NCBI GenBank assembly: GCA_017428785.1
Contig: JAFRQD010000015.1
Location: 1-35,227, forward strand
Source: Bacteroidaceae bacterium
GTDB lineage: Bacteria; Bacteroidota; Bacteroidia; Bacteroidales; Bacteroidaceae
Length of the DNA stretch: 35,227 bases
Direction: 5' to 3'
A program made the translations under genes and the position numbers. A model generated the notes under the pieces. The model was not told where the DNA came from and did not search any database. It saw nothing but the letters and a program-made list of their open reading frames with translations. Positions 7,191 through 14,385 of the stretch are shown piece after piece (positions within the stretch are counted from its first letter, which is position 1; every line of letters starts with the position of its first letter).

Positions 7191-9709
7191 CTCAGGTTGT
7201 CCATTATCATCATGAGTTGCTCTTCGCTGACGCACAGCACTTCGCGGGGCTTGCTGCCTTTCGCGGGACCTACGATGCCGGCCTTCTCCAACTGGTCCAT
7301 CAGGCGGCCTGCACGGTTGTAGCCGATGGAGAACTTGCGCTGAATCATGCTCGTGCTGCCGTTTTGTTCGCTGACTATCATGCGGGCGGCATCCTCGAAC
7401 ATCGGGTCGAGGCGAGTCATGTCCACATCGTTCAGGCTTCCTTCCTCGTCTCCTTCAAGCGGAACTTCCGGCAAGAGGTAGGGAGAGGTGTAGCTTTGCT
7501 GCTTTGCGATGTAGTGGACGATGTCCTCGAGTTCGTTCGTGTCGATGAAGGCGCATTGGATTCGCACGGGTTCGGAGCCTGTCATCAACAGCATGTCGCC
7601 CTTGCCCACAAGCTGGTTGGCACCGGTTCGGTCGAGGATGGTCTTGCTGTCCACGCCTGTCGTCACCTTGAATGCCATTCGGGCCGGGAAGTTTGCCTTG
7701 ATGGTGCCGGTTATGATGTTGGCCGTCGGTCGTTGTGTCGCGATAATCATGTGTATGCCGACGGCTCTTGCGAGCTGGGCGATACGAGCGATGGGGAGCT
7801 CTATCTCCTTGCCGGCCGTCATGATGAGGTCGCCGTACTCGTCGATTACCACCACGATGTAGGGCATGTATCTGTGCCCGTTGTTGGGGTTGAGCTGGCG
7901 TTCGCGGAACTTCTCGTTGTACTCCTTGACGTTTCTCGCATGGGCTTTTTTGAGGAGGTCGTAGCGTTGGTCCATCTCTATGCAGAGGCTCTTGAGCGTC
8001 TGTATTACCTTGTTGACGTCGGTGATGATGGGTTCTTCGATGTCTTCATTGCCCTCCACCTGTGCGAGGAAATGGTTGACGATGGGTGCGTAGAGGCTGA
8101 ACTCGACCTTCTTGGGGTCTATCATGACGAGCTTTAACTCGGCAGGATGCTTCTTGTAGAGCAGGGAAGTGATGATGACATTCAGGCCTACTGACTTACC
8201 TTGGCCGGTTGCGCCTGCCACGAGCAGGTGCGGCATCTTGGCGAGGTCTGTGATAAAGACTTCGTTGGTGATGGTCTTGCCGAGTGCGATGGGCAGCTCG
8301 TAGTCCGTTTCCTGGAACTTGCGGCTGTTCAGTATGCTCTCCATCGACACCATCTGTGGCTTTTGGTTCGGCACTTCTATGCCGATGGTTCCCTTGCCGG
8401 GGATGGGTGCGATGATACGTATGCCGAGGGCGCTGAGGCTCAAGGCAATGTCGTCCTCGAGGTTACGGATTGTGCTGATGCGGATGCCGGGTGCCGGCGT
8501 TATCTCGTAGAGCGTGATGGTGGGGCCGATGGTGGCTTTCGTGTTGTCGAGGATTTCCACCCTGAAGTTGTTGAGCACCGTCTTGATGCGGTTCTTGTTG
8601 TTGCGCTGCTCCTCCATGTCGATGGCGTTCGATGTGGTGTCATAATGGGTGAGCAGGTCGATGGTGGGGTATTTGTAGTTCTCCAGGTCGAGCTTCGGGT
8701 CGTACGGCTCCAGCGTCCGGCTGTCGGAGAGGTCGGCCTTCTCAGGATCCTGCCCCACCACCACCGTGATGTTGTCCTCGTCGTCTGTCTTCTCCAAGCC
8801 TTTCAGGGGAGCCAGCGGGTCGTCGGTAAAGTCGATGGTTGTAGCGGTTTGCGATGCTTCGTCGCTGAAGGGCGTGTGCGGCTCCTCGTCCTCTTTTTCG
8901 AGAGGCTCTTCGGCTTCGCTGTCGGGCATCAGGGGAGTAAAAGCCTCTTGCTCCTCTTGTCCGTCGTCTGTTGTCTGCTGTCCGTCGTCCGCAGTCTGTT
9001 GTCCGTCGTCTGTTGTCCGTTGTCCCCTAATCACTTTGTGCCGTATCCATGTGATGGCCTCGTCGCTGAGGTAGAAGATATAGAGTAGGGCGGAGAGGAG
9101 GAAGATGAGCAGCGTGCCCAATCCTCCCACCTTGCTCAGCATGAAGTCCAGTTCGTTCTTGCCAATCATGCCGCCCCAGAGTATCCAGGTCCGGTGCAGG
9201 CTGGGGAACAGATGCACGAGGTAGGCGGCAAAGGCAGAAGCCCATGCCATGATTATCATGCAGTTGAGGAACCAGAGATGGAGCCTCACCTTGACCAACC
9301 CCATGATGCGGATGCTCGCGGCAAGCATGAGGACTGGGATGAGAATGCTCGACACACCAAAGGTGTTGTCCATGAGCCAATGAGCGACCTCGTAGCCCCA
9401 ACGGCCAAGCCAGTTGGCTGCGGTGTACGACTCGCTTGTCACATATTTCTGATCCTCCGCTCCTGTGAAGACATGAGAGACAAGGGCGATGAGTATCGCC
9501 AGAGAAAGAATGGCCAGCACAGCCCCCCAAACAAAGCGGAGGTTGTCTTTGTGCTCGCCTTTCTTCTTAGGGTCAACTTCCTCGTCATCGTTGATGTTCG
9601 AGCGGAACCAGTTGAGCGAACGAAGCCACGAGGACTGCTGTTTCTTCTTCCGCTTCGTGGCAGGCTTGCCCGCAGGCTTGTATTGTCTTACGCTTTTCTT
9701 TGCGTCCAT
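7187..9709 (-). CDS. ftsK: DNA translocase FtsK
   Basis: An 840-residue septal DNA pump that clears chromosome termini at division. Order: a short basic N-terminus, four membrane segments within about residues 50-225, an acidic disordered linker (about 226-345), then the alpha/beta motor with Walker A GATGQGKSV near residue 500, Walker B VVVIDEYGDL near 620, and a C-terminal winged-helix gamma domain (RKFSIGYNRAGRLMDQLEKA). The linker starts with TTDDGQQ-type repeats encoded by nine 7-bp units. The length fits compact Bacteroidetes FtsK. A TAnnTTTG promoter (TAATTTTG) lies about 30 bp upstream, and the gene probably heads the operon ending in valS. The repeat element at 9860-10222 lies directly upstream. 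Confidence 0.97.
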   Translation of the reverse strand: MDAKKSVRQYKPAGKPATKRKKKQQSSWLRSLNWFRSNINDDEEVDPKKKGEHKDNLRFVWGAVLAILSLAILIALVSHVFTGAEDQKYVTSESYTAANWLGRWGYEVAHWLMDNTFGVSSILIPVLMLAASIRIMGLVKVRLHLWFLNCMIIMAWASAFAAYLVHLFPSLHRTWILWGGMIGKNELDFMLSKVGGLGTLLIFLLSALLYIFYLSDEAITWIRHKVIRGQRTTDDGQQTADDGQQTTDDGQEEQEAFTPLMPDSEAEEPLEKEDEEPHTPFSDEASQTATTIDFTDDPLAPLKGLEKTDDEDNITVVVGQDPEKADLSDSRTLEPYDPKLDLENYKYPTIDLLTHYDTTSNAIDMEEQRNNKNRIKTVLNNFRVEILDNTKATIGPTITLYEITPAPGIRISTIRNLEDDIALSLSALGIRIIAPIPGKGTIGIEVPNQKPQMVSMESILNSRKFQETDYELPIALGKTITNEVFITDLAKMPHLLVAGATGQGKSVGLNVIITSLLYKKHPAELKLVMIDPKKVEFSLYAPIVNHFLAQVEGNEDIEEPIITDVNKVIQTLKSLCIEMDQRYDLLKKAHARNVKEYNEKFRERQLNPNNGHRYMPYIVVVIDEYGDLIMTAGKEIELPIARIAQLARAVGIHMIIATQRPTANIITGTIKANFPARMAFKVTTGVDSKTILDRTGANQLVGKGDMLLMTGSEPVRIQCAFIDTNELEDIVHYIAKQQSYTSPYLLPEVPLEGDEEGSLNDVDMTRLDPMFEDAARMIVSEQNGSTSMIQRKFSIGYNRAGRLMDQLEKAGIVGPAKGSKPREVLCVSEEQLMMIMDNLR
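8960..9022. repeat. Nine-unit heptamer array inside ftsK
   Basis: Nine 7-bp units of the form TCYGYNG (TCCGTCG, TCTGTTG, TCTGCTG, TCCGCAG and so on) are in frame. Three units make 21 bp, which gives a seven-residue repeat (TTDDGQQ, TADDGQQ, TTDDGQE) in the linker. The family resembles the TCCRTAG array at the folD/patatin junction, which also has nine units. Confidence 0.85.
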
Positions 9710-9738
9710 ACCTTATTTATATACGCGAATTTCGGGCG

Positions 9739-9746
9739 CAAAATTA
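9739..9746 (-). promoter_or_regulatory. Bacteroidetes -7 element for ftsK
   Basis: On the minus strand TAATTTTG matches TAnnTTTG about 30 bp before the ftsK ATG. No convincing -33 TTTG is visible; the upstream side is T-rich. Confidence 0.6.
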
Positions 9747-9859
9747 CGAAAAAAACAGGAAAAAACGAAGAGGAATAAGGATTTATTTACGCTAATAATG
9801 AAAACTTAACGAATTTTGGCATTCTTTGCTTGGAGCGAAGAATGTGCGTTCTGCTGTGG

Positions 9860-10222
9860 CGAAATGTAAAGATTTCTTCCTGCGCCTCGCTTTCTGACGG
9901 CTTGTTTTTGGTCTGGTGGCACTTTTCTACCCCGGAAGGAAAATAAGGGCTTAAATCGCGTTTCTCTCTGTGGCAGGCACTTTCGGAAGAGGAGTTTTCT
10001 TGCGCAGGGCAAAGAAAGTGTCAATCCTGCTGGCTGTCCTGATAAATGAGTCGTGCTTTTCTGCCAAATTCAGCCTGCGGGGATGGGCAACTTAACACAG
10101 GGAAATTGCAAACTTCGCGTGCGGCGTTTGGCATTTTCGCGTGCGGCGTTTGAAATCTCTCCCTGCCAAGTCTGCGAATGCCGCGTTTTTCGATACATTT
10201 TTTGTAAAGGATTTTCCACCAA
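9860..10222. repeat. Dispersed intergenic element, copy A (head, 22-bp array, tail)
   Basis: This ~350-bp stretch in the 556-bp gap between ftsK and the MBL gene is a diverged copy of 18952-19310. Shared head blocks include GGCTTGTTTTTG, GTGGCACTTTTCTACCC and GGGCTTAAATCGCGTTT, then GGGCAAAGAAAGT. The tail shares TTTTGTAAAGGATTTT. Between them lies a seven-unit 22-bp array (10022-10175). No convincing gene is seen; short minus-strand frames here have 22-residue periodicity because the unit is not a multiple of three. Flanks 9747-9859 and 10223-10265 show nothing recognisable. Confidence 0.85.
10022..10175. repeat. 22-bp tandem array in element A, seven units
   Basis: Seven contiguous 22-bp units start at 10022, 10044, 10066, 10088, 10110, 10132 and 10154. 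Units 5 and 6 are nearly identical (TTCGCGTGCGGCGTTTG). Others keep CGTG, CCTG or CACA at unit positions 9-12 and start with AAA, AAT or CAA. There are no spacers. Confidence 0.88.
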
Positions 10223-10265
10223 TATACAAGCGTAGAAACGGTAGGTTTCCACAAAACAACGCCAC

Positions 10266-11027
10266 TCACACCTCGAGCACTAGGCCGTCGTAGGCATAGT
10301 GGAAACCCTCGGGAAGCTTCGGCTCTTCCACGGAATAAAGGCCGACTTGGTGGCACATGTGTATGAAATAGGTGGGGATGTTGCCCAGGCTTCGGCTGAA
10401 CGCTATGGCGTGTTCCACGGTTTGGTGCGTCTTGTGAGGCGTGTGTCGCAAGGCTCCGATAATGAGCAGCTTGATGCCTTGGAGCAGGGGGAGTGACGAG
10501 GGGAACAACTCCGTCATGTCCGTCAGGTAAGCCACATCGCCAATCCTGTATCCCATGATGGGCAACTCGCCGTGCATCACACGGATGGCCGTCACTTCGA
10601 CCGACCCGAATTGCAGCTTGTCGCCTTCCTTTATCTCGTGCAGCTCCAGCTTCGGAATGCCGGGATATGTGTGGCGGACCAAGCAATAGGGCAGCCTCTG
10701 ACGCAAGTGCCTACAGGCATAATCGTCGGCATACAGGGGAAGGTCGTGCTCGAAGGTAAAGGGGCGTAGGTCGTCGATGCCCCCTACATGGTCGTAATGC
10801 TCGTGGGTGATGAGGACGGCGCTCAGCGGCTTGGCCATCTTGATGCGCAGCATCTGCTCACGGAAGTCGGGGCCGCAGTCCACGAGGAGCCTCGTGTCGC
10901 CCTCCTCGAAGAGCGCCGAAGCACGCAGGCGGCGGTCGCGGGGGTCGCTACTGGTGCATACTTCGCATTGGCAACCGATTTGCGGCACTCCGATGCTTGT
11001 GCCTGTTCCAAGGATAGTTATTGTCAT
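10266..11027 (-). CDS. MBL-fold metallo-hydrolase (PhnP-like)
   Basis: A 253-residue cytoplasmic metallo-beta-lactamase-fold phosphodiesterase or hydrolase. The start MTITILGTGTSIGVPQIGCQ and the cysteine pair in CQCEVC are typical of the PhnP/cyclic-phosphodiesterase-like branch. The metal-binding HEHYDH is at about 75-80; further ligands are probably in RVMHGELP and YLTDMTE. I chose the ATG at 11027 because it overlaps the murB TGA as ATGA; an in-frame ATG at 11048 would add MFNVQCS, encoded only by the heptamer repeat. The substrate is unknown. It is last in a lipoprotein-murB-MBL operon. Confidence 0.88.
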   Translation of the reverse strand: MTITILGTGTSIGVPQIGCQCEVCTSSDPRDRRLRASALFEEGDTRLLVDCGPDFREQMLRIKMAKPLSAVLITHEHYDHVGGIDDLRPFTFEHDLPLYADDYACRHLRQRLPYCLVRHTYPGIPKLELHEIKEGDKLQFGSVEVTAIRVMHGELPIMGYRIGDVAYLTDMTELFPSSLPLLQGIKLLIIGALRHTPHKTHQTVEHAIAFSRSLGNIPTYFIHMCHQVGLYSVEEPKLPEGFHYAYDGLVLEV

Positions 11028-12094
11028 TGAACATTGAACATTGAACATTGAACATTGAAGTCCTTCCCTTCAGGTGTGGATTTAGGAGTGGCTATGAAGT
11101 TCACCTCCGGCTCCAGTTCGATGCCGAAACGCCCGTTGACGTCCTTCTTGACGGCCTCGCAAAGCCGTTTTATATCGTTTCCTGTGGCGCCGCCCTTGTT
11201 GACGAGCACCAAGGCCTGACGGTCGTGAACCGCCGCAGGTCCGAGACGCTTGCCCTTCCAGCCAGCCTGCTCTATCAGCCAGCCTGCCGCCAGCTTGACT
11301 TTTCCCCCGTCGGCAGGGTAACAGGGCATCGTCGGGAACGCGGAAAGCAACTGCTCCGCCTTCTCCTTCGGCACGATAGGATTCTTGAAGAAGCTGCCCG
11401 CGTTGCCCTGTTCCTTTGGGTCGGGAAGCTTGGCTCTGCGGATGTCTATGATGATTTGGCGCAGCTGCTGGGCTGTCAGGGCGTCCGTCGTCAGGCCGGC
11501 CTCCTCGATGGCTTTCATGAGGCCGCCGTATTGGAGCTTCGGTTCGAAGTGTTTCTTGAGGCGGAAGGTGACGCGAACGATGGCGTATTTGCCCCACAAC
11601 TCTTCCTTGAAGACACTCCTGCGATAGCCGTATCGGCAGTCGTCGCGCTTCCAGACGCGTTCCGAGCCGTCCGCCAGACTGATGCCTTTCACCTCCTCTA
11701 TCACGTCCTGAGCCTCCACGCCGTACGCCCCGATGTTCTGCACGGCAGCAGCTCCCACCTGACCGGGAATGAGCGAGAGGTTCTCCATCCCATACCAACC
11801 TCTCCGGATGGCATAGGCAATAAACTCGTCGCATATCTCGCCCGAGCCGACCTCGACAAGCACATCGTCTTCTGTCTCTTGAAGCAGGCAAACGCCCTTT
11901 ATGCTTGACTTTAAGACAATGCCGTCATAGTCGCTGAGAAAGAGCAGGTTACTGCCGCATCCTATCAGTAGGACTGGCAGGCTTTCGCTATATGTGTGAA
12001 GCCTCTGAATGGCAGCTGTCAGGCTCTCCTCCGAGTCGTATGTAATGACTTCGCGAGCCTCTGCCTCTATGCCGAATGTGTTCTCAATTCTCAT
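11024..12094 (-). CDS. murB: UDP-N-acetylmuramate dehydrogenase
   Basis: A 356-residue cytoplasmic FAD enzyme that reduces UDP-GlcNAc-enolpyruvate to UDP-MurNAc in peptidoglycan synthesis. It shows NTFGIEAEAREVI at the N-terminus, the FAD-binding LLIGCGSNLLFLSDY, IPGQVGAAAVQNIGAYGVE, the catalytic-serine motif GNAGSFFKNP and the C-terminal EPEVNFIA, as in the E. coli type. The natural end is near EVNFIATP; the additional tail ending FNVQCSMFNVQ comes from a CATTGAA heptamer array. The start overlaps the upstream lipoprotein gene by 11 bp, and the stop overlaps the next start (ATGA). Confidence 0.96.
   Translation of the reverse strand: MRIENTFGIEAEAREVITYDSEESLTAAIQRLHTYSESLPVLLIGCGSNLLFLSDYDGIVLKSSIKGVCLLQETEDDVLVEVGSGEICDEFIAYAIRRGWYGMENLSLIPGQVGAAAVQNIGAYGVEAQDVIEEVKGISLADGSERVWKRDDCRYGYRRSVFKEELWGKYAIVRVTFRLKKHFEPKLQYGGLMKAIEEAGLTTDALTAQQLRQIIIDIRRAKLPDPKEQGNAGSFFKNPIVPKEKAEQLLSAFPTMPCYPADGGKVKLAAGWLIEQAGWKGKRLGPAAVHDRQALVLVNKGGATGNDIKRLCEAVKKDVNGRFGIELEPEVNFIATPKSTPEGKDFNVQCSMFNVQ
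11025..11059. repeat. Five perfect CATTGAA heptamers at the murB/MBL junction
   Basis: Five exact copies of CATTGAA. On the minus strand they encode the last residues of MurB and supply both the murB TGA and the ATG of the MBL gene. The copies are identical, which suggests recent expansion. Confidence 0.95.
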
Positions 12095-12938
12095 ATCTTG
12101 TAAGGCGCCAGTTGCCTCGTTCTTTGGTAAAGGTGAAGACCTCCTGCAAGCCGTTCGATAGGCCGCTCTTTCTCAGCACTATTCTGTGCCCGCCATAAGT
12201 CTGCCCCTTGCGAATGTTGGAGATGATGCCGCTGGGTACTTCGGAGCAGAACGTTTGCCATTGGTCGGCATCTATAATGCCGTCGATGCTCCCTTCCTCG
12301 TCATCGGAGTCTTGAATGCTGATGCGAAGCGGGTCGGCAATGGATTCGCTCTGAAAGATGCTGTCGGAACAGAAGTGTGCATAGAAGTTGAGGAAGTCGC
12401 TGAGGTCGTCGTCGTCGAACGTCGCCTCCCGAATGGCTTCGAGCTTCCAATGCCCTTCTTCGCGAAGGAAACGGAAGTTGCGAATCGTCCCGTCGTTGAG
12501 GTTGATGCGCTGCAGGTTCACAATAGAGTCCTCTTCGAGCTCCTGGTCGTCCTCGGCATACATTTGCGAGGCATTGCCATACAGCGTTGTGAAGTATTCG
12601 CCGGAAAGGAAACTGAACTCAAACTCGGGGTTGAAGTCATCAAGCAACTCGGTTGGCCGCTCGATATGCTCCAGCCGCAAAGGACTTGCTGTGCGTTCCG
12701 CTCGTAAGGTATGGCTGTGTAGATAGGCAAAAAGGAAGTCGTTGAACACACCATCCAAAGCCGGAGCATTCTCCTCATTAAGGCTAAGCTCATCTTCTTC
12801 CTTCGTCAAAGTATCGGCGGGAATACTGTCCGAAAGAAGCAAGTCCACCTCATCCTTGTTCGAGTCGATCTTGTTACCTACACACGAAAGCAAAGTAACC
12901 GTCACAAAGCCCCCCAAGACCTTACACTTAATGCTCAT
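12084..12938 (-). CDS. Lipoprotein, probable DUF4348 (NTF2-like) family
   Basis: A 284-residue lipoprotein. A short signal ends in the lipobox LLSC with Cys19, followed by an acidic low-complexity stretch to about residue 55. Two globular halves follow: FNDFLFAYLHSHTLRAERT up to about 170, and SDFLNFYAHFCSDSIFQSES to the end. Both contain WKLEAIRE/WRLTRYEN-type strands, which suggest a duplicated NTF2-like fold. I assign DUF4348 from memory; the function is unknown. It heads the operon with murB (11-bp overlap). Its promoter (TACTTTTG at 12966-12973, minus strand) faces the pheS promoter. Confidence 0.75.
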   Translation of the reverse strand: MSIKCKVLGGFVTVTLLSCVGNKIDSNKDEVDLLLSDSIPADTLTKEEDELSLNEENAPALDGVFNDFLFAYLHSHTLRAERTASPLRLEHIERPTELLDDFNPEFEFSFLSGEYFTTLYGNASQMYAEDDQELEEDSIVNLQRINLNDGTIRNFRFLREEGHWKLEAIREATFDDDDLSDFLNFYAHFCSDSIFQSESIADPLRISIQDSDDEEGSIDGIIDADQWQTFCSEVPSGIISNIRKGQTYGGHRIVLRKSGLSNGLQEVFTFTKERGNWRLTRYEN

Positions 12939-12965
12939 TCTGTAACCTAACGACTAAAAATCGTG

Positions 12966-12973
12966 CAAAAGTA
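12966..12973 (-). promoter_or_regulatory. -7 element for the lipoprotein-murB-MBL operon
   Basis: TACTTTTG on the minus strand matches TAnnTTTG, about 28 bp before the ATG at 12938. A heptamer array lies immediately upstream. Confidence 0.65.
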
Positions 12974-12980
12974 CAAAGAA

Positions 12981-13008
12981 TTCTTCATTCTTCATTCTTC
13001 ATTCTTTG
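12981..13008. repeat. Heptamer array between divergent promoters
   Basis: Units TTCTTCA x3 then TTCTTTG lie between the divergent -7 elements of the lipoprotein operon and pheS. They are the reverse complement of the AATGAAG units at 18813-18919. Confidence 0.85.
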
Positions 13009-13016
13009 TTTTTTTG

Positions 13017-13024
13017 TATCTTTG
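13017..13024 (+). promoter_or_regulatory. -7 element for pheS
   Basis: TATCTTTG followed by CACGCG, 28 bp before the ATG, matches the Bacteroidetes TAnnTTTG core. The expected -33 position falls inside the heptamer array. Confidence 0.72.
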
Positions 13025-13052
13025 CACGCGAAAACGGAAATAAAGGCTCTTT

Positions 13053-14075
13053 ATGATACAGAAAATAGAACAATTGATGCAGGAAATCTCTGCGCTTCAG
13101 GCAAAGAACGCTCAGGAGGCAGAAGCCCTGCGTATCAAGTACTTGAGCAAGAAAGGCGAGATATCTCAGTTGATGAACGACTTCAGAAGCGTGCCTGCTG
13201 ATCTGAAGAAGGAAGTCGGCATGAAGATTAACCAGCTCAAGAACCTTGCTCAAGAGAAGATAAACGCTCTGAAAGAAGGTGCAGGAGAGGCTTCTGCAAG
13301 CAGTGCGGCCGCTATCGACCTTACTCGCACACCTTATCCCATTGCGCTTGGCTCGCGTCATCCCCTGACGATTGTCAAGAACGAAATCGTCGATATCTTC
13401 AGCCGCCTTGGCTTCACGCTTGCAGAAGGCCCCGAGGTGGAGGACGACTGGCATGTTTACAGCAGCTTGAACTTTGCCGACGACCATCCAGCCCGCGACA
13501 TGCAGGACACGTTTTTCGTGGAGTCGCATCCCGACATCATCCTTCGCAGCCACACCAGCAGCGTGCAGTCTCGTGTGATGGAAAAGACGCAACCGCCCAT
13601 CCGCATCCTTTGCCCGGGCCGCGTTTACCGCAATGAGGCTGTGAGTGCGCGTGCACATTGCTTCTTCCATCAAGTGGAGGGCTTGTATGTCGACAAGAAT
13701 GTCAGCTTCACAGACCTCAAGCAGGTGCTCCTCCTCTTTGCCCAGGAGCTCTTCGGCCCCGAGACAAAGATACGCCTCCGCCCAAGCTACTTCCCCTTCA
13801 CGGAACCCAGCGCCGAGATGGACGTCAGCTGTACCATCTGCGGAGGCAAGGGTTGCTCGATGTGCAAGGGCAGCGGATGGCTCGAGATACTTGGCTGCGG
13901 CATGGTAGATCCCGCAGTCCTCGACGCAAACGGCATCGATAGCAGCATCTACACAGGCTACGCATTCGGCATGGGCATCGAGCGCATCACGAACCTGAAG
14001 TACCAGGTGAAGGACCTCCGCATGTTCTCCGAGAACGATGTCCGCTTCCTCGACGAGTTCACCAGCGCAAGGTAA
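13053..14075 (+). CDS. pheS: Phenylalanine--tRNA ligase alpha subunit
   Basis: A 340-residue catalytic subunit of the heterotetrameric PheRS. An N-terminal coiled coil (about residues 1-85) that contacts the tRNA is followed by the class II core: motif 2 RVYRNEAVSARAHCFFHQVEG region and motif 3 in GYAFGMGIERITNLKYQVKD. The insert SCTICGGKGCSMCKGSGWLE has four cysteines in two CxxC-type pairs and could bind zinc; I recall similar inserts in other Bacteroidetes PheS proteins. pheT is not next to it. The gene has its own promoter and a hairpin terminator at 14094. Confidence 0.97.
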   Translation: MIQKIEQLMQEISALQAKNAQEAEALRIKYLSKKGEISQLMNDFRSVPADLKKEVGMKINQLKNLAQEKINALKEGAGEASASSAAAIDLTRTPYPIALGSRHPLTIVKNEIVDIFSRLGFTLAEGPEVEDDWHVYSSLNFADDHPARDMQDTFFVESHPDIILRSHTSSVQSRVMEKTQPPIRILCPGRVYRNEAVSARAHCFFHQVEGLYVDKNVSFTDLKQVLLLFAQELFGPETKIRLRPSYFPFTEPSAEMDVSCTICGGKGCSMCKGSGWLEILGCGMVDPAVLDANGIDSSIYTGYAFGMGIERITNLKYQVKDLRMFSENDVRFLDEFTSAR

Positions 14076-14093
14076 TACATTATTATATAATAT

Positions 14094-14127
14094 AAAGAGA
14101 GCTCGAAGAACACTTCGGGCTCTCTTT
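14094..14127 (+). terminator. Hairpin terminator after pheS
   Basis: The arms AAAGAGAGCTCGAAG and CTTCGGGCTCTCTTT pair over 15 positions with one G.T, loop AACA, ending in a short T run. It starts 19 bp after the pheS stop. The symmetric A/T ends could also serve the convergent DUF4419 gene. Confidence 0.82.
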
Positions 14128-14192
14128 GTCTGGCAAGGTCTTTCGACGTCGAGAAATCGGCCGAAAACAGACGCTCCCAGTTAAGACACAAA

Positions 14193-14302
14193 ACTATCCA
14201 CGTTATAAATTCATTTAACCCACGTGATATTTTTATTTTAACACGGTGATAAATTGATTCTACCCATGTGATAATTTCAATTAACCCACGTGATGTTTTC
14301 TG
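14193..14302. repeat. 22-bp tandem array, five units (A/T-rich variant)
   Basis: Five contiguous 22-bp units start at 14193, 14215, 14237, 14259 and 14281. Unit positions 9-12 are CGTT, CGTG, GGTG, TGTG and CGTG, preceded by ACCCA or similar and followed by ATA or ATG. It lies in the convergent gap between pheS and the DUF4419 gene. No gene is seen in this 310-bp gap; 14128-14192 and 14303-14385 hold nothing recognised. Confidence 0.85.
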
Positions 14303-14385
14303 ACACCCCTCGCTGTGTCTGTTGGTGTTGTTAGTGCCGTGGACGACAAACTCCTTTCAGCAATGCTTTTTGTGCTGGTTGGGAC

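Noticed and set aside
7097-8137. Plus-strand 346-codon frame
   Set aside because: It is antisense to the ftsK motor domain and starts in octamer repeats.
10022-10175. 22-bp arrays as CRISPR
   Set aside because: Units are contiguous with no unique spacers, are degenerate, and no cas gene is present.
9806-10686. Minus-strand frames over element A, and similar ones at 18873-19350, with look-alike peptides
   Set aside because: Similarity follows from the homologous DNA and the 22-bp period, which produces 22-residue repeats in any open frame. No start context or domain supports a protein.
12999-13673. Minus-strand 224-codon frame
   Set aside because: It is antisense to pheS, whose class II motifs are clear.
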